A stretch of DNA of 10,723 nucleotides from contig CANEHP010000069.1 of assembly GCA_947427325.1 (NCBI GenBank), forward strand, positions 1-10,723, given 5' to 3'. The notes under the pieces are model-generated. The model ran no database searches and was not told the DNA's origin. It saw only the letters and a program-made list of their open reading frames with translations. The stretch's first letter is position 1. Every line of letters begins with the position of its first letter. A program made the translations under genes and the position numbers. Source of the DNA: an uncultured Clostridia bacterium. Its GTDB lineage: Bacteria > Bacillota > Clostridia > Oscillospirales > Ruminococcaceae. This document shows, one piece after another, positions 1 to 5,492 of this stretch.

Positions 1-59
1 AACGAAGCAGGCGGCAAAATTTGCCGAAAAGATGCATGCTGAGCTTTATGTGAACACGC
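1..59. repeat. Left copy of the window-spanning terminal inverted repeat
   Basis: Bases 1-59 match the reverse complement of 10660-10718 at 57 of 59 positions; mismatches are at 36 and 51. Similarity fades just before the stop codons of the two partial reading frames. The copy contains a 15-nt palindrome at 12-26 (arms CGGCAAA/TTTGCCG around one base). It may be a duplicated gene end or a dispersed repeat. Confidence 0.85.
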
Positions 60-64
60 ACTAA
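1..64 (+). CDS. 3' end of an unidentified gene, cut by the window start
   Basis: An open frame entering from the left edge (codons from base 2) runs about 20 residues, starting TKQAAKFAEKM, and stops at TAA 62-64. The composition suggests a C-terminal amphipathic helix. Almost the same peptide, in the same frame and ending at a stop in the same place, is encoded at the other end of the window on the opposite strand. This supports a real coding tail rather than chance. Its stop overlaps the TAG stop of the convergent Sir2 gene (61-63). The family cannot be named from so short a tail; a paralogous gene pair or a multicopy element gene are both possible. Confidence 0.45.
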   Translation, partial: TKQAAKFAEKMHAELYVNTH

Positions 65-783
65 ATTTGAATTTGACCGAACACCTGACCGATTTTGCTT
101 TCTATATGCAAATCGGCGGCAGAATCCGCATTGGTGGAAGACATATTGATTATTATCAGATTTTTTCCTCGGTAATAACCGATAAGTCCCGCCGCAGGAT
201 AAACCACAAGGGATGTGCCGCCGATAATAAGCGTATCTGCGCCGGAAATAGCATTTATTGCGCCTGCAACCACATTATCGTTAAGCTGCTCGCCGTACAG
301 AACCACATCGGGTTTTATAAGCCCTCCGCACTGACAGTATGAGACCCCCTTACTGTTCAGCATAAACTCTGCGTTGAAAAATTTCCCGCATTTCAGACAG
401 TAGTTTCTGTGAACCGAGCCATGCAGCTCAAAGACATTTTTACTGCCTGCCTTTTGATGCAGTCCGTCTATGTTTTGGGTAATTACAGCCGACAGCTTGC
501 CCTTTTGTTCCATTTCCGCCAGCTTAAAATGTGCAGCATTGGGCTTAGCGTCAAGGCACAGCATCTTATCACGGTAAAAGCGGTAAAACTCCTCGGTTTG
601 CGAGTAGAAAAAGTCATCGCTTAAAATCGTTTCCGGAGGATATTTGTATTTTTGATTATACAGTCCGTCTACACTGCGAAAATCGGGTATTCCGCTTTCG
701 GTAGAAACTCCCGCACCGCCGAAAAAAACCGTGTTCCGTGATTTTGAAAGTATTTCGTTGAGCTTTTGTATTTTATCATTCAT
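61..783 (-). CDS. Sir2-family NAD-dependent protein deacylase (CobB-like)
   Basis: Predicted cytoplasmic sirtuin that removes acyl groups from protein lysines using NAD+, releasing nicotinamide and O-acyl-ADP-ribose. At 240 aa it is a compact single-domain bacterial sirtuin. Visible motifs are the NAD-binding GAGVSTESGIPDFR (23-36), QNID (103-106), catalytic His121 in the HGS motif, a zinc site of Cys129, Cys132, Cys150 and Cys152, and the Rossmann segment GTSLVVYPAA (189-198). The Tyr-x-x-Arg pair typical of class III desuccinylases is not evident; the aligned place reads YRFY at 67-70, so deacetylation is the safer guess. It is the last gene of the gltX-glnS operon, 3 bp after glnS, with only a weak Shine-Dalgarno, which suggests translational coupling. 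Its stop overlaps the stop of the partial gene at the left edge. Acyl specificity and substrates are not shown by the sequence. Confidence 0.93.
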   Translation of the reverse strand: MNDKIQKLNEILSKSRNTVFFGGAGVSTESGIPDFRSVDGLYNQKYKYPPETILSDDFFYSQTEEFYRFYRDKMLCLDAKPNAAHFKLAEMEQKGKLSAVITQNIDGLHQKAGSKNVFELHGSVHRNYCLKCGKFFNAEFMLNSKGVSYCQCGGLIKPDVVLYGEQLNDNVVAGAINAISGADTLIIGGTSLVVYPAAGLIGYYRGKNLIIINMSSTNADSAADLHIESKIGQVFGQIQI

Positions 784-786
784 AGT

Positions 787-2481
787 TTAAAAAGGCTTTG
801 AGTCCTTTAGCTCTACAATACGGTTGAAAACGTTATCATATTTTGAGTCCTTGCAGAAATATCCTATGCGGACAAATTGGAATTTATCTCCCGCTTTTGC
901 GTTTTCAAGGCATTTTTCCAATTTACAGCCTGTTTTTTTAATTACAGAGTCAGGATTGAGATAATCGTCAAAGGTTTTGTCCTCAGGAATTGCATTGGTG
1001 TTTTCAATGGTGAAAAGGCTGTTATAAATATAAACGTCTCTGTCAATGCAGTTATCCTCGCTAAGCCAGTGGATAGTGCCTTTCACTTTTCTGCCGTCAG
1101 CAGGATTTCCGTTTCCGCTTTCAATATCTGCGGTGCAGATAATTTTATTAACTGTGCCGTCCTCGTTATATACTATATCCTTATACTTAATGATATAAGC
1201 GCCCATAAGTCTTACTTCTCCGCCTGGCTTCAAGCGGAAATACTTAGGAGGAGGATTTGCGGAAAAGTCCTCTGCGTCAATGTATATTTTTTTTGTAAAT
1301 TTGACATTGCGTTTTCCTGTGGATTCGTCGTTGGGGTTGTTGGAAATTTCAAAGTATTCTTCCTTATCCTCAGGATAATTTTCAATCTCTACCTTAATAG
1401 GATCAATTATAGCTATTCTTCTTAAAGCGGTTTTGTTAAGCTCGTCTCTTATACAGTGTTCAAGCAAAGCTATATCTACAACAGAAAGGCTTTTGCATAT
1501 TCCTGCCGATTCTACAAAACGGAAAATTGATTCGGGAGAGTAGCCTCTCCTTCTTAAAGCGCAAAGAGTGGGCATACGGGGATCGTCCCAGCCGTCAACA
1601 ACGCCTGTTTCCACAAGCTGTCTTAAATAACGCTTGCTCATAACGGTATTTGTTACATTAAGTCTTGCAAATTCATATTGATGGGGAGGCTGTTCAAAAC
1701 CAATATTTTCAACTACCCAATCATAAAGGGGTCTATGGTTTTCAAATTCAATGGAACACATAGAATGAGTAATGCCCTCCAATGCGTCCTGAATCGGATG
1801 TGCGAAATCATAGAGAGGGTAAATACACCACTTGTCGCCCTGACGGTGATGATCCAAATGCAGAATGCGGTAAATTGCGGGATCGCGCATATTCATATTA
1901 GGACTGGACATATCTATTTTTGCGCGGAGAGTGCAGTAGCCGTCGGGAAACTCGCCGTTTTTCATTTTTTCGAAAAGCTCTAAGTTTTCTTCCACAGTTC
2001 TGTCACGGTAGGGGCTGTTTTTTCCCGGTTCGGTCAGAGTGCCTCTGTATTCACGCATTTGTTCATTGTTCAGATCACAGACATATGCCTTGCCTTTTTT
2101 TATAAGCTGAACGGCAAACTCATAGGTTTTCTGAAAATAGTCGCTGCCGTAAAATACTTCGTCCGGATTTGCGCCAAGCCATTTTAAATCCTCAATAATT
2201 GCTTCAACATATTCGTTGTCCTCTTTGGTGGGATTGGTATCGTCAAAACGCAAATTAAACAAGCCGCCGTATTTTTTTGCCGAGGTGTAGTTAATGTAGA
2301 TAGCCTTTGCGCTGCCTATATGAAGATATCCGTTAGGCTCGGGAGGGAAGCGGGTGTGTATCTTCTTTACCCTGCCCGCTGCCAAATCGCTTTCCATTAT
2401 ATCCGTAAGGAAGTTGGAATTATTTTCCGATTCGGCTGATTTTTTTAAATCGTTTTCTTCTTCTGTAATTTTTTCTGTCAT
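787..2481 (-). CDS. glnS: Glutaminyl-tRNA synthetase
   Basis: Class I aminoacyl-tRNA synthetase of 564 aa, near the family's usual length, that charges tRNA-Gln with glutamine directly in the cytoplasm. The catalytic Rossmann domain begins with RFPPEPNGYLHIGS (44-57). This is the HIGH signature with Ser in place of the last His. The second signature is MSKR (281-284, for KMSKS), followed by the GlnRS-typical VDGWDDPRMPTL (295-306). GlnRS-like stretches include the LRFDDTNP segment near 78-84 and the IEFENHRPLYDW region (244-255). The C-terminal half has the two-beta-barrel anticodon-binding region. The first ~35 residues are acidic and polar, a short extension. A good Shine-Dalgarno (AAGGAG, 2493-2498) sits inside the end of gltX, 11 nt before the ATG, and the gene starts 2 bp after gltX stops. 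Presence of glnS implies direct glutaminylation, though a GatCAB route elsewhere cannot be excluded. Confidence 0.97.
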   Translation of the reverse strand: MTEKITEEENDLKKSAESENNSNFLTDIMESDLAAGRVKKIHTRFPPEPNGYLHIGSAKAIYINYTSAKKYGGLFNLRFDDTNPTKEDNEYVEAIIEDLKWLGANPDEVFYGSDYFQKTYEFAVQLIKKGKAYVCDLNNEQMREYRGTLTEPGKNSPYRDRTVEENLELFEKMKNGEFPDGYCTLRAKIDMSSPNMNMRDPAIYRILHLDHHRQGDKWCIYPLYDFAHPIQDALEGITHSMCSIEFENHRPLYDWVVENIGFEQPPHQYEFARLNVTNTVMSKRYLRQLVETGVVDGWDDPRMPTLCALRRRGYSPESIFRFVESAGICKSLSVVDIALLEHCIRDELNKTALRRIAIIDPIKVEIENYPEDKEEYFEISNNPNDESTGKRNVKFTKKIYIDAEDFSANPPPKYFRLKPGGEVRLMGAYIIKYKDIVYNEDGTVNKIICTADIESGNGNPADGRKVKGTIHWLSEDNCIDRDVYIYNSLFTIENTNAIPEDKTFDDYLNPDSVIKKTGCKLEKCLENAKAGDKFQFVRIGYFCKDSKYDNVFNRIVELKDSKPF

Positions 2482-2483
2482 AA

Positions 2484-4115
2484 TTAAAGCGTCTCCTTGA
2501 ACTTATTTATTCTTTCCATACTTTCATCTTTTCCTAAAATTTTCATTACTGCGCAAAGATCGGGACTGTTGAGCTTTCCTGTTACCGCAACACGAATAAA
2601 GGAGCTTACATCGCCCACGTTACCCTTCCAGCTGTCGGGATTTGCCTTATATTCCTTTATATTGGGGCAGAAACCGTGTTTTTCGCCGATTTCCTTTACC
2701 TTTGAGAACCAAACATCCTGTTCGTCGTCAATATCATAGCAATCGGCAAAATCGTTAAGACAAGCGGTAATATCCTGCTTGTTAAATCCCTCTGTTTTGT
2801 CAATAAATTCAAAGTATTCGGGGAAGAAGAATCCCATATAGTCCTTTGCGTCCTTCCATGTTTCCAAGTCCTTGCGGGGCTTGCTTCCGCCTCTTCCTAT
2901 TTGGAGAATTGCCTTTGTATAATCGGGATTGCGGGTTATAACATCATAAAATTCCTTGTCAAATTCTTCAGCCCACTTTGAAAGTTTGTTATAAACATCA
3001 TCGGCGGTCATTCGAGAAACAACATTTTTGCTTACATCGCCAAGCTTAACTAAGTCAAAAAGAGAACCGCTGGGGCTCATCTTTTTTACCGAGAACGGGA
3101 AGCTGTTTGTATCTTCTGTGGGATTTGCTCTCCGCCAATCTTCAAAGTTGCTGTTTAAAAGGGTCATTACATATTCTATAACACTTTCGGCGGGATATCC
3201 CTCGCTGATATAATAACTCATACCTGCGCCTTTATCCCTTTTGGACAGCTTTTTCTTTACTTCTCCTTCTTTTTTCATAAGCTGTGAAATGTGGAGATAT
3301 TTCGGCAGCTTAAATCCCAAAGCCGAAAATAGCTGAATATGATAGGGAAGGCTTGACAGCCATTCTTCACCCCTTATAACATGGGTAGTTCTCATTAAAT
3401 GGTCGTCAACTGCATGGGCTAAATGATAGGTAGGCATACCGTCGCTTTTTAACAGCACATGGTCGATATGGTTTTCGGTAACCTCTATTGTGCCTTTTAC
3501 AAGGTCTGTAAACTTTATTTTGTTGTCGGGATTTCCGTCAGAGCGGAAACGAAGAACATAGGGAAGCCCGGCGTTAAGCTTATTCTTTACCTGCTCTAAG
3601 GTTAAATCACGGCATTTTACAAATTCGCCGTAATAGCCGGGAGTAAGCTTTAATTCCTCCTGCTTTTCTCTAAGCTGCCGCATATCTTCTTCGGTACAGA
3701 AGCAGGGATAGGCTTTACCCTGTTTAACAAGCTCCTTTGCATACGTTCGGTAAATTTCACGGCGTTTGCTTTGGCGGTAAGGTCCGTATTTTCCTTCCCT
3801 TACAATGCTTTCGTCGAAATTTATGCCAAAATTTTCAAAAACCTTTATTAAATCGTACTCTGCTCCCTCAACCTCGCGCTTTGAATCGGTATCCTCTATA
3901 CGAAGATAGAATACGCCGCCGCTTTGGTGGGCAAGTCTTTCAGAAACTAAAACAGGGTACAGTCCGCCAAAATGAACAAACCCCGTGGGGCTTGGGGCAA
4001 AACGAGTTACCTTTGCGCCCTCCGGCAAATCTCTTTTAGGATAAAGATTTTCGTAATAATCTGTTGTCTTGCTTACATCGGGAAACAAAAGCTCTGCTAA
4101 TGCATTGTGATCCAT
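2484..4115 (-). CDS. gltX: Glutamyl-tRNA synthetase
   Basis: Class I synthetase of 543 aa that ligates glutamate to tRNA-Glu in the cytoplasm. An N-terminal extension of ~35 residues (LLFPDVSKTTDYYENLYPKR) precedes the catalytic core, as I recall for GltX of clostridial gut lineages. The core opens with TRFAPSPTGFVHFGG (37-51), the HIGH signature in HFGG form. It continues through FYLRIEDTDSKR (69-80), the LLKSDGMPTYHLAHAVDDH segment (221-239) and HVIRGEEWLSS (245-255), to the KMSKS equivalent KLSKR (289-293). The alpha-helical anticodon-binding domain follows. An AAAGGA Shine-Dalgarno (4127-4132) lies 11 nt upstream of the ATG. It is the first gene of the operon gltX-glnS-sir2, under the promoter at 4165-4193. 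The inferred leader is only ~43 nt, too short for a T-box, so tRNA-sensing control at that promoter is unlikely. Confidence 0.97.
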   Translation of the reverse strand: MDHNALAELLFPDVSKTTDYYENLYPKRDLPEGAKVTRFAPSPTGFVHFGGLYPVLVSERLAHQSGGVFYLRIEDTDSKREVEGAEYDLIKVFENFGINFDESIVREGKYGPYRQSKRREIYRTYAKELVKQGKAYPCFCTEEDMRQLREKQEELKLTPGYYGEFVKCRDLTLEQVKNKLNAGLPYVLRFRSDGNPDNKIKFTDLVKGTIEVTENHIDHVLLKSDGMPTYHLAHAVDDHLMRTTHVIRGEEWLSSLPYHIQLFSALGFKLPKYLHISQLMKKEGEVKKKLSKRDKGAGMSYYISEGYPAESVIEYVMTLLNSNFEDWRRANPTEDTNSFPFSVKKMSPSGSLFDLVKLGDVSKNVVSRMTADDVYNKLSKWAEEFDKEFYDVITRNPDYTKAILQIGRGGSKPRKDLETWKDAKDYMGFFFPEYFEFIDKTEGFNKQDITACLNDFADCYDIDDEQDVWFSKVKEIGEKHGFCPNIKEYKANPDSWKGNVGDVSSFIRVAVTGKLNSPDLCAVMKILGKDESMERINKFKETL

Positions 4116-4164
4116 ATTTTTTCAATTCCTTTTGTTATATTGAAATAGTTTATTTTACAGAGAT

Positions 4165-4193
4165 ATAATAACATATTTCGGTAAATTTTTCAA
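4165..4193 (-). promoter_or_regulatory. Sigma-A-type promoter of the gltX-glnS-sir2 operon
   Basis: On the minus strand, TTGAAA (4188-4193) and TATTAT (4165-4170) are separated by exactly 17 nt. The expected start of transcription is near 4158, which leaves a leader of about 43 nt before the gltX ATG at 4115. The segment is divergent to the prmA promoter. Confidence 0.75.
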
Positions 4194-4256
4194 GAGCTGT
4201 TACAATAATAAAAAAGTCTCCCTGATGTACGTTTGAAAAATAAATATAAAAAGGGG

Positions 4257-4285
4257 TTGAAATTTTTGTAAAAATATAGCATAAT
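4257..4285 (+). promoter_or_regulatory. Sigma-A-type promoter of prmA and probably the downstream genes
   Basis: TTGAAA (4257-4262) and CATAAT (4280-4285) are 17 nt apart, with start of transcription expected near 4292, about 33 nt before the prmA ATG. A second TATAAT lies at 4293-4298 but has no -35 partner at the right distance. Confidence 0.65.
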
Positions 4286-4312
4286 AAAAGAGTATAATTT
4301 TAATTGAGGTAC

Positions 4313-4318
4313 AAGGAG
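4313..4318 (+). promoter_or_regulatory. Shine-Dalgarno that fixes the prmA start
   Basis: AAGGAG lies 6 nt before the ATG at 4325. The frame is open back to a TTG at 4304, but that TTG is upstream of this site and has no ribosome binding site of its own. The ATG at 4325 is therefore the start. Confidence 0.85.
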
Positions 4319-4324
4319 ATAATA

Positions 4325-5290
4325 ATGGAATTTAAAAAAGTTGATATTTACACCGAATCGGAAGCTGTTTATCCTTTGACAATACAGTTAAGCGAGCTTG
4401 GAATAAACGGTTTTGAAATACATGACAGTGCGGATTTTAAGGTTTTTCTGGAAAACAAGGAGATGAACTGGGACTATGTGGACGATGATTTAATGAATCT
4501 GAAGAATGTGAAAACACATATTACTTGTTATTTGCAGGATAATGTTCAGGGTGCGGAAATGTTTTCCGCCTTAAAGGGAGCGTTAGACGATATAAAAAAA
4601 GGAGATAAGGAAAATTTTTACGGAAGTCTTGACATAGAAACCGGAAGCATAAGAGAAGAGGATTGGGCAAATAATTGGAAGCAATACTACAAGCCCTTTA
4701 ATGTGGGAAGAAAACTTATTATAAAGCCTACATGGGAAAAGGTTGAAGACAGCTGCGGCAGAAAAATACTTGAAATAGACCCTGCCTCGTCTTTCGGAAC
4801 AGGACAGCATCACACTACAAGGCTTGTTATGGAAACATTGGAGGATGTTATTGAAGGCGGAGAAAGCGTGCTTGATTTAGGCTGCGGCAGCGGTATTTTA
4901 TCTATTGCCGCACTGCTTCTGGGAGCGGATAAGGCGGTTATGACCGATGTATTTTTAAATGCTGTAAATACTGCCTCGGAAAATGTGGAACAGAACGGTT
5001 TTGATAAAACCCGCTATACCGCTTATTGCGGCAATATAATAGACGATAGTGTTTTAAGAGAGAAGATAGGCGGCGGTTATGATGTGATTACCGCTAATAT
5101 TGTTGCGGATGTTATTATAAAAATGTGTCCTTATTTTAAAGGCTTTCTTAAAGAACGGGGCATCCTTATTGTTTCGGGAGTAATTACCGAAAGATTAAGC
5201 GAGGTGCTGGAGGCGTTAAAGGAAAACGGTATTATCGTTGAAAGCGTCAAAGAGGAAGAGGACTGGAACGTTGCTTTATGCAAAGTGTAA
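4325..5290 (+). CDS. prmA: Ribosomal protein L11 methyltransferase
   Basis: S-adenosylmethionine-dependent methyltransferase expected to methylate ribosomal protein L11 in the cytoplasm. The protein is 321 aa from the ATG at 4325, close to the usual PrmA length. The N-terminal ~110 residues form the substrate-recognition domain, including the early SELGINGFEI stretch (23-32). The linker carries WANNWKQYYKPFNVG (114-128), and the catalytic domain carries FGTGQHHTT (157-165), the SAM-binding DLGCGSG (184-190), the acidic MTDVF (206-210), and NIVAD (258-262) in place of the usual NILA-type motif. It has its own promoter, divergent from gltX. The gap to the next small gene is about 50 bp and contains an inverted repeat, so read-through into recD2 may be partial. 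Confidence 0.95.
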   Translation: MEFKKVDIYTESEAVYPLTIQLSELGINGFEIHDSADFKVFLENKEMNWDYVDDDLMNLKNVKTHITCYLQDNVQGAEMFSALKGALDDIKKGDKENFYGSLDIETGSIREEDWANNWKQYYKPFNVGRKLIIKPTWEKVEDSCGRKILEIDPASSFGTGQHHTTRLVMETLEDVIEGGESVLDLGCGSGILSIAALLLGADKAVMTDVFLNAVNTASENVEQNGFDKTRYTAYCGNIIDDSVLREKIGGGYDVITANIVADVIIKMCPYFKGFLKERGILIVSGVITERLSEVLEALKENGIIVESVKEEEDWNVALCKV

Positions 5291-5310
5291 ATAAGTAACC
5301 GAAAAAAACA

Positions 5311-5347
5311 AACTGCATAAAATACAGTGAGGTGATTTTATGCAGTT
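5311..5347 (+). promoter_or_regulatory. Hairpin with Shine-Dalgarno in the loop and start codon in the stem
   Basis: A perfect 12-bp inverted repeat (arms 5311-5322 and 5336-5347, AACTGCATAAAA and its complement) encloses a 13-nt loop (5323-5335) containing the Shine-Dalgarno GAGGTGA. The ATG of the 50-codon gene (5340-5342) lies inside the right arm. Flanking A-run 5302-5308 and T-run 5355-5361 could add about eight more pairs after an internal loop. In RNA this would show the ribosome site but pair up the start codon, so translational control is plausible. A weak terminator or attenuator for prmA transcripts is the alternative, but the T-run is about 7 nt away from the main stem, which is unlike a classic terminator. 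Confidence 0.55.
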
Positions 5348-5492
5348 CTTATGGTTTTTTTTATCAGTATTTTTTGGAATTATAGGCGGTTATGCGGTTT
5401 GCAGAGCAATTTATTCTGCGGCGGTAAAAAAAGCGTCATACCTTTTGCTAAAGAAAAAAGAGAAAGAAAAGAGTTATGGAAGAAAATATTGA
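5340..5492 (+). CDS. 50-aa single-pass membrane microprotein
   Basis: An unrecognised small gene. The 50-residue product begins MQFLWFFLSVFFGIIGGYAV, a hydrophobic segment (about residues 2-21) that should act as an uncleaved membrane anchor. A short middle follows, then a strongly basic tail (residues 38-49, KKKEKEKSYGRK) that would face the cytoplasm. GAGGTGA (5329-5335) lies 4 nt before the ATG, a strong ribosome site. The reading frame overlaps the start of recD2 by 17 bp in another frame, so the two are probably translationally coupled; recD2 itself has only a weak purine-rich site. The start codon is buried in the inverted repeat at 5311-5347. It may simply be a leader that opens recD2 translation, or a functional membrane peptide. 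No function is assigned. Confidence 0.62.
   Translation: MQFLWFFLSVFFGIIGGYAVCRAIYSAAVKKASYLLLKKKEKEKSYGRKY

Noticed and set aside
877..1425. Long plus-strand frame (182 codons) opposite glnS, and a 204-codon minus-strand frame opposite recD2 (6435-7049)
   Set aside because: Both are antisense shadows of strongly conserved genes. Their products are low-complexity, Phe/Ser-rich sequences without domains.
4304..4324. Upstream TTG start for prmA at 4304
   Set aside because: It has no ribosome site of its own, and the strong AAGGAG lies between it and the ATG at 4325.
4116..4324. T-box or other riboswitch upstream of gltX
   Set aside because: The inferred transcript leader is only about 43 nt and has no specifier or antiterminator-like sequence.
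5311..5347. Inverted repeat as a simple intrinsic terminator of prmA
   Set aside because: The stem closes with A-T pairs at the loop and the T-run begins about 7 nt beyond the main stem. The arm also contains a start codon with its Shine-Dalgarno in the loop. Partial attenuation remains possible.
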